A stretch of 64,000 bases of DNA from Luminiphilus sp051201685 (GCF_051201685.1 NZ_CP179213.1:3038001-3102000); one strand, 5' to 3'; shown: positions 17,005 to 25,633, numbered from the stretch's first letter. Made by a program: numbers and translations. The notes: generated by a model from the sequence alone, not told the origin.

Positions 17005-17892
17005 ATGACTACCTTTCGAGAAGTTGTAGAGGCTTGGATTGCCTCTAAAGAGCACTGCGCCGGCTCGCTGGGCCGCATCCAATTCTGGGTCGATCAATTC
17101 GGTCACCTACCCATCACTGAAGTCAGTGAGGACGACGTCGATCGTGCTCTGGAAGTCCTTGTATCAAGAGGCAAACTCAAACCCGGCCGAAACGGACGCC
17201 CCGCGACCTCAACCGGCGAGCCCTTGGCAGGAAGCACCGTGAATCGGTTTATTTCGACCCTGGCTGGTATCTTCAAGTACGCCAGACGTGTCCGAGCCCT
17301 ACCCCGCTCCCACACCCCCCCAACACGAGGCATCGAAAAGGCGCCTGAACCCGTCGACCCCGACAAATATTTCCGACCTGAAGAGGTCGATGACCTCATC
17401 AAAATCGCTCGGGTCGTTGATCAAAAATGGCGGAAGATGCCCGCGCTCATCATCCTTGGTTTCCACACAGGACTGAGGGTAGGAAACCTGCTGAATCTCA
17501 AGTGGCAGGACATCGATCTGGAGGCCAGAACAGCCTCTGTGGCAGTCACAAAGAACGGGAGGCCGCATATCGCTCCGCTTACTGATCGTTGCATGGAAGA
17601 GCTGTCCAGGCTCCGCAGAGGGCATCCCAATGAGCTGGTATTCGCTAGCTATCGCAACGATGGACCGTTTAATTACCGGACTTTGTGGGGCAAGGTATGC
17701 AAGGAGGCCGGTTACGAGGGCCGGACATTTCATTGGCTCAGACACGGCTGCGGGTCCGCCCTAGCCACCGCTGGGGTCTCGCAGGCCCAGATCATGCAGG
17801 TCATGGGCCATCGGACACTGGTAGCCTCGGCGAGGTATATGCACAGCAACGTGAACGACCGACAAGCTGTCGTAGGGAGGGTTTTCAAATGA
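17005..17892 (+). CDS. int: Tyrosine recombinase/integrase
   Basis: 295 residues, short for an island integrase but complete. The N-terminal SAM-like core-binding part spans about residues 1-100. The catalytic domain has the full set of residues: R158 (FHTGLRVGNLLNLKW), K183 (VTKNGRPHIAPL), H243 and R246 (HWLRHGCGSALA), H269 (QVMGHR) and the nucleophile Y278 (ASARYMH). ATG 17005 has GGAGG at good spacing. It is the first gene after tRNA-Val and points into the island. The stop overlaps the next gene's ATG (ATGA), so the two are coupled. Expected to catalyse site-specific integration at the tRNA 3' end. Confidence 0.93.
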   Translation: MTTFREVVEAWIASKEHCAGSLGRIQFWVDQFGHLPITEVSEDDVDRALEVLVSRGKLKPGRNGRPATSTGEPLAGSTVNRFISTLAGIFKYARRVRALPRSHTPPTRGIEKAPEPVDPDKYFRPEEVDDLIKIARVVDQKWRKMPALIILGFHTGLRVGNLLNLKWQDIDLEARTASVAVTKNGRPHIAPLTDRCMEELSRLRRGHPNELVFASYRNDGPFNYRTLWGKVCKEAGYEGRTFHWLRHGCGSALATAGVSQAQIMQVMGHRTLVASARYMHSNVNDRQAVVGRVFK

Positions 17893-18464
17893 AGGGCTCA
17901 GCAAAGTCTTCTCGTCACCCCCTGATTGAGCTCGTACTTAAGGCGGGCGAAATTGAGGATCTCTCCGCATGGAAAGATGAACAACGGGCTACTCGTGTAA
18001 TAGAGATAATCAATAAGCTGAAACGCGACGGCGTCGAGTTTGACAAAGGTGGCGCTGAATCACTTGTCGATTTAGCAATCACAGTTTACGAGCTGGAGAC
18101 TGCAGCAGTCTTGACAGGTATGTCACTGCAGCTAGACCCCGCTTTAACGGGCCAAAAGCTAGCAATAGAGGTGCAGCGACGGATGCTTGAGAAAGCTGCT
18201 CAGCTATCAATGCATAGCGTCGCCACCACCAAATCTAATCTGGATAGAAAAAGCTTGCCTGACCCAGAAACGTTCAGATGCTTAGTAGAGGCGTTTCTCG
18301 AACTGTTCAATCAAACTGGGAAACCACCCGGAGGGCAAAAACTAGCGACACGCTCACGGCAAATCATGGCCGCAAAATCCATTCCTCTAGCAAAGCGAGA
18401 CTGGCTCACGCGCTATCGCGCAGCTAAGTATGCATCTGAACTGCGAGAGGCTTTTGAAATGTAA
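17889..18464 (+). CDS. Integrase-coupled hypothetical protein
   Basis: 191 residues from ATG 17889, which overlaps the integrase stop; an earlier in-frame start would lie inside the integrase gene. It is mainly alpha-helical and charged, with no signal peptide or membrane segment. The C-terminal part (KLATRSRQIMAAKSIPLAKR, then DWLTRYRAAKYASELREAFE) is basic and could bind DNA. I do not recognise the family. Tight coupling to the integrase suggests a role in recombination or its control. A hairpin (GCAGGTCC/GGGCCTGC, 18506-18528) follows its stop. Confidence 0.6.
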   Translation: MKGSAKSSRHPLIELVLKAGEIEDLSAWKDEQRATRVIEIINKLKRDGVEFDKGGAESLVDLAITVYELETAAVLTGMSLQLDPALTGQKLAIEVQRRMLEKAAQLSMHSVATTKSNLDRKSLPDPETFRCLVEAFLELFNQTGKPPGGQKLATRSRQIMAAKSIPLAKRDWLTRYRAAKYASELREAFEM

Positions 18465-18505
18465 GCCCTGCTCTCTGCAGCCTCGTCACTACTCGCAATA
18501 AATAT

Positions 18506-18528
18506 GCAGGTCCAACTTATGGGCCTGC
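18506..18528 (+). terminator. Hairpin after the integrase operon
   Basis: GCAGGTCC and GGGCCTGC form an 8-bp stem with one G-T pair and a 7-nt loop, 42 bp after the stop. Only a weak T-tract follows (AATTCC), so it is a plausible but not strong terminator. Confidence 0.4.
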
Positions 18529-18586
18529 AATTCCCCACCTCAGAATTCTCTCAACACCGTGGCTGGTGCAATTTCTGGGAGATTTT

Positions 18587-18838
18587 ATGAACGCTCAACC
18601 ATCTGAAAGCCTTACCAAGCTCAGGCCCCTGCACAAGTGGCATGAGCAGCACGTAAGGCATGGCGGGTCAGTGTTCCCTACTTACGCATCTCTGAAATGG
18701 TTTGTCCGGCAAAGGCGCGAGGACCTATTAGCGTCAGGAGTTTTTATCCCTGGCAAAGGCGGAAGGCCCAACCTTGTCACACCTCAGTTTGGGGATGCTG
18801 TTTACAAAATTTTGTTCAAGGGCATCACGCCCGAGTAA
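18587..18838 (+). CDS. Small basic protein, possible recombination directionality factor
   Basis: 83 residues from ATG 18587 (GGGAG upstream). It contains FPTYASLKWFVRQRREDLLA followed by SGVFIPGKGGRPNLVTPQFG, which resembles a short DNA-binding domain with a helix pair and a beta-turn. It is basic in the middle and has no cysteines. Its place after the integrase and its size are those expected of an excisionase-like protein, but no clear family match can be claimed. Confidence 0.5.
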   Translation: MNAQPSESLTKLRPLHKWHEQHVRHGGSVFPTYASLKWFVRQRREDLLASGVFIPGKGGRPNLVTPQFGDAVYKILFKGITPE

Positions 18839-19250
18839 TTGAATTTCAAAAATATGGCTGTAAGGGCGAGCCAAGATTTGCTGATGAAGCAATGGGTGTG
18901 GCGATGACCCCCAGCTGGGTAAACGGGTAACCCTCTTTGAAAAGCTCGTATGAGCAGGCTCTGCTAGACAGCAACCTGCGGATAGCTGGCAGTCGTTGGT
19001 ATGGCAAGCCAGTGGTTCTGCGTTAAGAGGCAGCGCGCAACAGGGAGACCGCTCAACCACCCCTGACCCATGTGGTGACGCTATACCAATGAGTTCGATC
19101 GACGGAACGGCTCCGAAGGTCATCTCAGCTTGGCCCCTTGCGGGCTAAGTCACGCCCAAAAAATGTGCGGACGGTGAGTTCGCACTCTGAAACTCACCAA
19201 AGGTCATTTCTATTTGGCCAAACCCTTATCTACAAACGAAGGAGACGTTA
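18839..19250. other. Non-coding stretch with a spaced direct repeat
   Basis: No supported gene. At 19113-19135 and 19197-19219 there is a 23-bp repeat (18 of 23 identical), pattern CCRAAGGTCATYTC then nine more bases ending TTGGCC. The copies are 84 bp apart, about eight DNA turns, and each has near-dyad ends (CCAAA...TTTGG in the second). They may be regulator sites for the gene at 19251 or sites for island functions. Confidence 0.4.
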
Positions 19251-19847
19251 ATGCCGAGTTGGATCGATACAAAAGTTAGAGTTACGGGGTCGTCACAGAA
19301 CCTCGGGGACATTCACGAACGCTGTTTCAAGGACCGCATTGGAGGCATTACTGAGCAAGTATGGCTATCCAATTTCGTACCGATCGGTACGAAGTGTGGC
19401 GAACCAAAAAAAATAAACTCGCTATCTGATGCAAATTGGACGCTAGTGCAAACCGTCGGTGCAATTTCAGATGTAAAAGCACTGGATTTTAAATTTTCTA
19501 ACACCGAGGCAGACCGCTACGAGATAACGTTTCGCACATGTACAGTCGCCGGTCCACCGATCACGGGGTTGCGTGCGATGGCTCACGCCCTATGTGAATT
19601 AACCTCTAAGATTTCGATAGAACTGAATTACGAGGACGACTTTGACGACCGATGGTCCGGTGCACTCACAATCACCTCCAACGAGCAGAGTCCCGAATTC
19701 AAAATTATTGGCCATGAGACTCGGTTCCGATTGTTACGCAATGAGGATGGGAGCGGCTATGACTGTGAAACCGAGTATTACGAGACGTTCGATGGGCGAT
19801 GGTCTAACACACAAGGGTTTCAGTCAGAAATCGACTGGCTACGATAG
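19251..19847 (+). CDS. Api92-like/DUF1281-like protein
   Basis: 198 residues. The start MPSWIDTKVRVTGSSQNLGD matches the typical opening of Api92-like proteins (MPNW...V.VTG), which carry a ferredoxin-like domain and are found on phages, plasmids and islands. The C-terminal part is rich in acidic and aromatic residues (ELNYEDDFDDRWSGAL, CETEYYETFDGRWSN). Excellent ribosome binding site (AAGGAG). No known biochemical function; its presence supports the mobile nature of the region. Confidence 0.6.
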   Translation: MPSWIDTKVRVTGSSQNLGDIHERCFKDRIGGITEQVWLSNFVPIGTKCGEPKKINSLSDANWTLVQTVGAISDVKALDFKFSNTEADRYEITFRTCTVAGPPITGLRAMAHALCELTSKISIELNYEDDFDDRWSGALTITSNEQSPEFKIIGHETRFRLLRNEDGSGYDCETEYYETFDGRWSNTQGFQSEIDWLR

Positions 19848-20107
19848 GCATCTGACCACGACGTGTGCAATGCTCATAATCAAAGCGCGCGTCGCCGATC
19901 AAAGCTCTTTGGTGTTCCTCAGAAATGTAGACGCTCTGAGTCCCTCACCATGTTAACCACTGCCGCATATCGTTAATCTGAGATTGCGGCAGGCGACCAG
20001 GGGTAGATGAGGCAGTGTAAAGCCTCTCTTCCTCTCGCCAGTCGCAGAGGATGGTGAGGCTGGTTGTAGCTTGGGGCGCATGTTGTCATTTGTTTACATT
20101 TGCTAGC

Positions 20108-20125
20108 GGGGGGGGGGGGGGGGGG
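20108..20125 (+). repeat. G18 homopolymer before a start codon
   Basis: Eighteen consecutive G end two bases before ATG 20128 and would form the ribosome binding region (GGGGGAG). Such tracts vary in length by slippage, so expression of the downstream gene could be phase-variable. An in-frame stop (TAG, 20104) lies upstream in the present phase. The length may also be an assembly error. The 260 bp before it hold no supported gene. Confidence 0.6.
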
Positions 20126-20127
20126 AG

Positions 20128-20679
20128 ATGGCAATTCGATACATCACAGGTCGCGGCGGGAGCGGTGTCGGAGGCCTAAGCGCCCATCTCGCTACCCTTG
20201 ACGACGACTTCGACGTACTCCCAATTGACCCAGAGTTTTTGCTGCAAGATATTCAGGGGCAGGTTGATTCAACCCGAGAATTTATCAACCTAGAGTCAGG
20301 TAACATCATTGCCAACAGTTACGGTGCATACCTACTGCTGTTGTCACTCATTGACCAACCGCCCCTTCCTGTCCGCACCTTACTGCTTTCACCAGTGCTA
20401 GGCAGAGCCATCAGTGAAGAGCGTATGTTATTTAGCCGGCCACCGCGGGAGAAAACACTTCATCTGGCGATCTCTGAGCAAAGGCTGGGCATGCCTGACC
20501 ATTTAGAGATCGTAACGGGAGAGGAAGACGAAATCTGTGATCCCGCCCTGGCAAGGCTGATTGGTGAACAGATGAACATCCCAGTATCGATATTGCCTAA
20601 CGAGGGGCATATGCTAGTGCCCTCCAGTGTCGAGCACGCACTGAACCGCTTCTTGTCAGTTAGGGAACACAATCTGTGA
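20128..20679 (+). CDS. Small alpha/beta hydrolase
   Basis: 183 residues, similar in size to RBBP9/YdeN-like serine hydrolases. The nucleophile is S64 in NIIANSYGAYLLLLS; an acidic residue lies in TGEEDEICDPA (around 131-139) and the general-base histidine is H161 in LPNEGHMLVPSS, in the correct order for a Ser-Asp-His triad. No signal peptide: cytoplasmic. It is preceded by an 18-G tract and coupled by an ATGA-type overlap with the next gene. Substrate unknown. Confidence 0.75.
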   Translation: MAIRYITGRGGSGVGGLSAHLATLDDDFDVLPIDPEFLLQDIQGQVDSTREFINLESGNIIANSYGAYLLLLSLIDQPPLPVRTLLLSPVLGRAISEERMLFSRPPREKTLHLAISEQRLGMPDHLEIVTGEEDEICDPALARLIGEQMNIPVSILPNEGHMLVPSSVEHALNRFLSVREHNL

Positions 20680-21008
20680 CCAAAGATGCCAAATTCCGTT
20701 TTCTTAGTAAGCTAGAGGAAATGGCTGAAGCGCTATACCGGTCTGGGGACTCTGTATCTCATGATGCCGCTTGGGAACGGCGGAGGAATTATCTCTGGGG
20801 TTACTGCAGTGCGGGCAAAACCATTGAGCTAGTAGGCGCCGAAGAAATACAACATATGATCGACCGAGCGCATCTGAAGGTTTATGGAGAGGCCCGATCT
20901 GCTCGAGCTGAACGCCTGAAGCCGCTAGGTGATGGCTCAGAGGCGCCTGACTGGGACGCTTTTGATGAGCCTACCTTTGAGCGAAGGCAGCAATCGGAAA
21001 ACTCTTAA
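20676..21008 (+). CDS. Hypothetical protein coupled to the hydrolase
   Basis: 110 residues starting at GTG 20676, overlapping the hydrolase stop by four bases. It is soluble, helical and charged, with AAWERRRNYLWGYCSAGKTI and a conserved-looking IELVGAEEIQHMIDRAHLKV; the tail is acidic. No family is recognised. Coupling suggests it acts with the hydrolase. Confidence 0.55.
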   Translation: MTKDAKFRFLSKLEEMAEALYRSGDSVSHDAAWERRRNYLWGYCSAGKTIELVGAEEIQHMIDRAHLKVYGEARSARAERLKPLGDGSEAPDWDAFDEPTFERRQQSENS

Positions 21009-21585
21009 TCACTACCTTACAAAGGCACAAGCGCGATGGTGGCATTCGGGCTTGTCTGCCTCATGTTGGCGGTGGCTTACCTGTGGCGGGTACGTCAAAG
21101 TCATCGCTTGCATTGAGGATCAGGACATCATCGACAGGTCCTGGCTCACTTACGTGATAAAGAGCTGGCCACCCCTTCCCTACCGCTACTGACACCACCA
21201 TCTCGAGCACCCCCTGAGACATTGCCTCTTTTCGCTGGTAAGGAATCCAGTTCAACAGCACTCAATCAGCAAGGAAGCCACTGAGAAATCCGTTGGTATG
21301 GAGCTGTTCGTGCCCGGTTTAGAAGGTGAGCGAAAAAGATCTACAAGACCAGCAATGCGAGTACTAACCGCAGGCACTCTCTGAGCTTGCATCCATGATC
21401 TCATGCCTCCACGACCATTTTCTGGACGACCAGCTACTCTCGACACCCCATTTATACTTCCTATACTTCGAAAAAGCTATAAATTGACAAGAGAAAAATC
21501 TAATAGCACTTAACATCATAGAAGTTAGAATACGCGTGAAGTGTCTTTTCAACTTAATGCGTATATAAAAAATAGAGGCAGTGGT
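21009..21585. other. Non-coding stretch before the metal-resistance cluster
   Basis: 577 bp without a convincing gene. Near its end is a TTGACA at about 21486, just upstream of the CusF-like gene, flanked by GCTAT...ATAGC. With a 19-bp spacer the -10 would be CTTAAC, a weak match, so I only note it as a possible promoter of the cluster. Confidence 0.3.
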
Positions 21586-21999
21586 ATGAAAACGACGTTA
21601 TTTTTGATTACTTTGATTTCCGTGGTATTGAGCGTTTCAAACACGCAGGCTCAAGAGAGCGGTTCGGTGACAACAATTGAATCAAACGACACGCCTCATT
21701 CTTCGAAACCCAATATGACTGAGATGTTTGGACCCGACTATAAGAAGGGCGATATCGGCCATAGCACAGGGGCTATTAAATCAATAACTCTTGGTCGTGA
21801 TTTGGTGATTGAGCACGCAGAAATTCATGGCACCGGCATAGAAGCTGCTGTCACGGGCTTTGAAGTACTCGACAATGCTGATATTTCCGAACTTTCAGAG
21901 AATGATCATGTCGAATTTTTGGTGAAGAGAGGTGATGACAACGTATATCGGCTTCTCTCGATCTGTAATATGGGTGCCGAAAAGCTCAAATGCCTTTAA
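21586..21999 (+). CDS. CusF-fold periplasmic protein with degenerate metal site
   Basis: 137 residues from ATG 21586 (GAGG upstream), with a signal peptide ending in NTQA. The mature part has the CusF small barrel pattern: GAIKSITLGRDLVIEHAEIH, then TGFEVLDNADISELSENDHV and EFLVKRGDDNVYRLLSI. Aligned with the canonical CusF motif (H...WPxMTM), the histidine is kept (EHAEIH) but the tryptophan and both methionines are replaced (GIEAAVTGF). It may therefore not bind Cu(I)/Ag(I) in the normal way. It is the first gene of the island's metal-resistance cluster, followed by a Met/His-rich protein and CusCBA. Confidence 0.65.
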   Translation: MKTTLFLITLISVVLSVSNTQAQESGSVTTIESNDTPHSSKPNMTEMFGPDYKKGDIGHSTGAIKSITLGRDLVIEHAEIHGTGIEAAVTGFEVLDNADISELSENDHVEFLVKRGDDNVYRLLSICNMGAEKLKCL

Positions 22000-22031
22000 C
22001 GGTATTTCTCGGCAGGGTTGATTCACATCAA

Positions 22032-22059
22032 TTGAATTGTTGATTAGGTCTGCTATTAT
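22032..22059 (+). promoter_or_regulatory. Promoter candidate very close to the next start codon
   Basis: TTGAAT (22032), 16 bp, TATTAT (22054-22059). The ATG at 22066 lies only 7 bp after the -10, so transcription from here would give a leaderless message, unless translation starts at ATG 22078. Confidence 0.35.
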
Positions 22060-22065
22060 TTAAAA

Positions 22066-22449
22066 ATGACAACCAGAATGTTCGCCGCCGTTTTTTTGCT
22101 TATCTCACTGCTTACGCAGCAAGTGAGCGCTGGCGTAATGGCTGCTGCAATGTCTGGTGATTTCAGTTCTTCCATGTCTTCTGAAATGAGTTCAGGTCAG
22201 ATGATGAGTATGTCTCATCAACATCACCAAATTGCTTCTGGTGCAGACATGAACGATGATATGGATATGGAGGGCATGGATTGCTGTCAGAATGACTGCG
22301 CTAATTGCCTGGCCAGTTGCCAGCACATGATGTTTGGCACCCCATTAAGGTTTTCATCAACAAACTTCAAAGAAGCTATTCAGCTAAATTCTTCCGAACC
22401 TCTGGTTCAATCCCCAACTTCTCCCTTTAGACCCCCCATCGCGGCCTAA
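22066..22449 (+). CDS. Secreted Met/His/Cys-rich protein (DUF2946/CopL-like)
   Basis: 127 residues. A signal peptide (MFAAVFLLISLLTQQVSA) is followed by a Met/His/Ser-rich region (MMSMSHQHHQIASG, MNDDMDMEGMD) and a cysteine cluster CCQNDCANCLASC, then an ending SPFRPPIAA. This resembles the small copper-associated DUF2946-like exported proteins that precede efflux genes. The side chains suit binding of Cu(I)/Ag(I) in the periplasm. A second protein with similar features (His/Cys stretch, RPP-type end) lies at 42104-42388 before a TonB receptor. Start could be 22066 or 22078. Confidence 0.6.
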   Translation: MTTRMFAAVFLLISLLTQQVSAGVMAAAMSGDFSSSMSSEMSSGQMMSMSHQHHQIASGADMNDDMDMEGMDCCQNDCANCLASCQHMMFGTPLRFSSTNFKEAIQLNSSEPLVQSPTSPFRPPIAA

Positions 22450-22589
22450 CTCAGGATAGTTGTGCCTGTAATTTGGGCGCGCTTCTTATGTTTTAGGTGA
22501 GGGCATTGCTCTCAGTCTTTTAGTCCCCTCAATTTTTATGCGTGAACAGCGCATTGTCGTATGGGGCTCAACTCGCGTTGGGAGTTTCG

Positions 22590-23924
22590 ATGAATTTCTT
22601 TATCCGTTGTGCGCTATGTGCAACATTTGTCTCGGTTGCCGAACTGACGTTTGCGCAACCGCTATTGACCATGGATCACGCCGTCCGTTTAGCGCAGGAA
22701 AACGATCCTTGGCTTGATGGCAGCCTTTTACGCCAGCAGGCAACAGAGGCACAAAGCCTGGCCGCAGGCGCGTTGCCTGACCCAACTGTCTCCATTGGTT
22801 TTGCCAATGTCCCCATAGATAGTTTCGATTTTGGCCAGGAGCCAATGACCCAGGCGGTAGTGGGCGTGGGCCAAACCTTTCCTCGCGGGGATACCCGGAA
22901 ATTGCGCCGCCAGCAGCTGCTTGAGATCAGTGTGCAGCAACCTTTAATGCGTTCAGACAGGCGCGCCAAGGTTGCGGTGACGGTCAGCCAGCTCTGGTTG
23001 GAGAGCTATAGATATAGCGAAACCATTCGTTTGATTGAGCAAGACCGTAGTTTGTTTGACTACCTCGCTGACGTTGCCGAATCAGCTTACTCAAATGCTC
23101 TGGGTCACACGAGTCAGCAAGACGTGATTCGAGCACAGGTCGAACTAACACGACTCGATGATCGTTTGGCTGCGCTGCGTCAGCAGAACGATGTGGCCTT
23201 GGCAAAGCTCTCTGAGTGGTTACCCAGCTCAGAGATGACATCGTTACAGATCAGTGGAGAGTTACCCGAGTTATCTATCGATAGCCCACAAAATGGAATA
23301 TCCCGTTCTGCTCTGAGCGAATCTGAAATCACCCACGCTCTGCTGGCCCATCCCAGCTTGCAAGTCCTTGACCAAACTATTCAAGCCAGTAGCACGGGTG
23401 TGGCGCTGGCAAAACAAAAATATAAACCTCAATGGGGAGTGAACGCGAGCTACGGCTATCGGGACGATGATCCAACGGGCGCTGATCGAGCAGATTTCTT
23501 CTCGATAGGGGTCAGTTTTGATGTGCCGCTATTTACGGGAAATCGTCAAGACCAGGAATTGCGATCTGCTATCGCCAGTCAAGAAGCCACGAAAACCGAT
23601 AAGGCTCTGGCTTTACGCACGATGCGCGCGAGTCTCGATTCTGCGTTATCTGCACTTGATCGACTAAACCAGCGCAGAGAGCTTTACGAAGGGCGTTTAC
23701 TGAATGAAGTTCATGATCAAGCTGAAGCCACACTCAATGCCTATACCAATGACAACGGTGATTTCGCTGAAGTGATGCGAGCTCGCATTGCCGAGCTGAA
23801 TACCAACATCGATTTTCTCAATATCCGTATCGACCGCCTAAAAACCATTGCGGAGATCAATTACTTTTTTCCCAGCGCAGCGTCCGATTCACAGGGCGAT
23901 AGAGCGCAAATTGGAGTGCGTTAA
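22590..23924 (+). CDS. cusC: CusC-like outer-membrane efflux channel (TolC family)
   Basis: 444 residues from ATG 22590 (GGGAG upstream; a GTG at 22542 is an alternative). A signal peptide ends near ELTFAQP. Two OEP repeats follow, with long coiled helices (e.g. ALDRLNQRRELYEGRLLNEV) and ALPDPTVSIGFANVPIDSFD, typical of metal-RND channels. No lipobox cysteine is seen. Expected to form the trimeric outer-membrane duct for the CusBA pump encoded next. The gene ends one base before the CusB GTG. Confidence 0.85.
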   Translation: MNFFIRCALCATFVSVAELTFAQPLLTMDHAVRLAQENDPWLDGSLLRQQATEAQSLAAGALPDPTVSIGFANVPIDSFDFGQEPMTQAVVGVGQTFPRGDTRKLRRQQLLEISVQQPLMRSDRRAKVAVTVSQLWLESYRYSETIRLIEQDRSLFDYLADVAESAYSNALGHTSQQDVIRAQVELTRLDDRLAALRQQNDVALAKLSEWLPSSEMTSLQISGELPELSIDSPQNGISRSALSESEITHALLAHPSLQVLDQTIQASSTGVALAKQKYKPQWGVNASYGYRDDDPTGADRADFFSIGVSFDVPLFTGNRQDQELRSAIASQEATKTDKALALRTMRASLDSALSALDRLNQRRELYEGRLLNEVHDQAEATLNAYTNDNGDFAEVMRARIAELNTNIDFLNIRIDRLKTIAEINYFFPSAASDSQGDRAQIGVR

Positions 23925-23925
23925 C

Positions 23926-25623
23926 GTGAATGACTCTACGAAAAAAACACTTGGCATCGTCTTGGCTGCGGCGCTGATAACCGGCGTAGCGACCTATTTT
24001 TTGACGATTCAAGTTAGGTCTGGTCACGAAAACCTGTCTGATCGAAATGAGGCAGAAATAACCGATTCGTTGGCGATGCCTGATGACCGGGAGCCTTTGT
24101 ATTGGGTCGCGCCGATGGACCCCAATTATCAACGCGATGAGCCTGGAAAGTCCCCCATGGGCATGGATTTGATTCCGGTCTATGCCAGCGAAGCCGGTGG
24201 TGTCGATGAGGGTATCGGCACCATTCGAATTTCGCCTGATGTTGTCAATAATCTGGGTGTACGAACAAGTCCTGTGGAGAGACGTGAGCTGAATGCAGAG
24301 ATTACGACCGTTGGCTATGTGCAATATGACGAAGATCAGCTTATTCACGTTCATCCCAGGGTGGAAGGTTGGGTGGAAACACTTTTTGTAAAAGCGGAAG
24401 GTGATCCGATCGAAGCAGGGGAACCGCTCTATCAACTGTATTCACCGCCACTAGTGAATGCCCAAGAAGAACTCCTATTGGCAATTGGACGGGGCAATCC
24501 TCGCTTGATTGAGGCTGCCGAAGAAAGACTAAAAGCGCTACAGATAGACGACAAGGTCATCGACGAGATAAAGCGTGCTGGCAGTGTTCAGCAACAGATC
24601 ACGTTTTATTCACCAATGAGCGGCGTCGTCGACAACCTGAATATCCGCGAAGGGTTCTATGTCCAGCCCGGTACCACGTTGCTCTCAATAGGCTCATTGG
24701 ATCAGGTGTGGGTCGAGGCAGAGGTCTTCGAGCGCCAAGCAGCGCTGGTCGAGTTAGGCCTTCCAGTCAGCATGACGTTAGATTATTTGCCCGGTCGGGA
24801 ATGGCAGGGCGAAGTTGATTACATCTATCCAAGTCTCGACAACAAAAGTAGAACGCTCCGCGTTCGTCTGCGATTTGATAACGCCGATGGCCTGCTCAAA
24901 CCAAATATGTATGCGCAGGTCGTTATTCAGGTGGCGTTGGATGCACCTGTTTTGGCGGTGCCTCGCGACGCGGTGATTCGAACCGGGAATCAAAACCGGT
25001 TGGTACTGGCCCTGGGTGAAGGCTATTACAAGTCTATTGCGGTGGATCTGGGTCGCGTGACTCAGGAATACGTTGAAATACTCAACGGGGTGGAGGAGGG
25101 CGAAGCCGTGGTGACGTCTGCGCAATTCCTCCTCGATTCTGAATCCAGCAAAACCTCCGATTTCAAGCGGCTACATCATGGCGATAGCGATACGGAGATC
25201 AGCGCCGAAAGCAATGTCGTCACTAACGACGGCAATACCAATAGTCACGATGACAATATGTCAGACATGGTCGGTGACGAAGATGCGGAAACGGTCTGGG
25301 TGGAGGCTGAAATAAAGTCTGTTACGCCAGAAACGCGTGTCCTGAGTGCGGAGCATGAACCCGTTCCCCAGTGGCAGTGGCCCTCAATGACTATGAATTT
25401 TTTCGTTGCTGAAGAGGTCGATTTTAATCAGCTTCAGGCGGGGACGCAGTTGCATATGCAAATTGGTATGCGTGCCGATGGTCAATACGAAATTAGCGCG
25501 GTGCACATTATGTCGCAGCCGCCATTTAATGATCAGCCTTCAATGGACGCCGAAGGCTCTTTACCTGCTGAGGGCTCTGAAATGACGGATCACTCTCAGC
25601 ATCAAATGATGCATAACGAGTAG
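23926..25623 (+). CDS. cusB: CusB-like periplasmic adaptor with HMBD and fused CusF domain
   Basis: 565 residues from GTG 23926 (GGAG about 10 bp upstream). Order: N-terminal membrane anchor (about 7-25); heavy-metal-binding domain around 59-86 (YWVAPMDPNYQRDEP...MGMDLIPVY); the adaptor hairpin, lipoyl and beta-barrel domains (YDEDQLIHVHPRVEGWVETL, FYSPMSGVVDNLNIREGFYV); a His/Asp/Met-rich linker; and a C-terminal CusF-like domain from about residue 458 with intact ligands EHEPVPQWQWPSMTMNFF (W485 and two Met). It links CusA to CusC and should hand Cu(I)/Ag(I) to the pump. The fused CusF domain may make up for the degenerate free CusF protein upstream. Confidence 0.9.
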   Translation: MNDSTKKTLGIVLAAALITGVATYFLTIQVRSGHENLSDRNEAEITDSLAMPDDREPLYWVAPMDPNYQRDEPGKSPMGMDLIPVYASEAGGVDEGIGTIRISPDVVNNLGVRTSPVERRELNAEITTVGYVQYDEDQLIHVHPRVEGWVETLFVKAEGDPIEAGEPLYQLYSPPLVNAQEELLLAIGRGNPRLIEAAEERLKALQIDDKVIDEIKRAGSVQQQITFYSPMSGVVDNLNIREGFYVQPGTTLLSIGSLDQVWVEAEVFERQAALVELGLPVSMTLDYLPGREWQGEVDYIYPSLDNKSRTLRVRLRFDNADGLLKPNMYAQVVIQVALDAPVLAVPRDAVIRTGNQNRLVLALGEGYYKSIAVDLGRVTQEYVEILNGVEEGEAVVTSAQFLLDSESSKTSDFKRLHHGDSDTEISAESNVVTNDGNTNSHDDNMSDMVGDEDAETVWVEAEIKSVTPETRVLSAEHEPVPQWQWPSMTMNFFVAEEVDFNQLQAGTQLHMQIGMRADGQYEISAVHIMSQPPFNDQPSMDAEGSLPAEGSEMTDHSQHQMMHNE

Positions 25624-25633
25624 GGCGGCTGAA

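Noticed and set aside
21061..21261. Minus-strand open frame of 66 codons before the cus cluster
   Set aside because: No ribosome binding site, no recognisable domain, and composition like random sequence.
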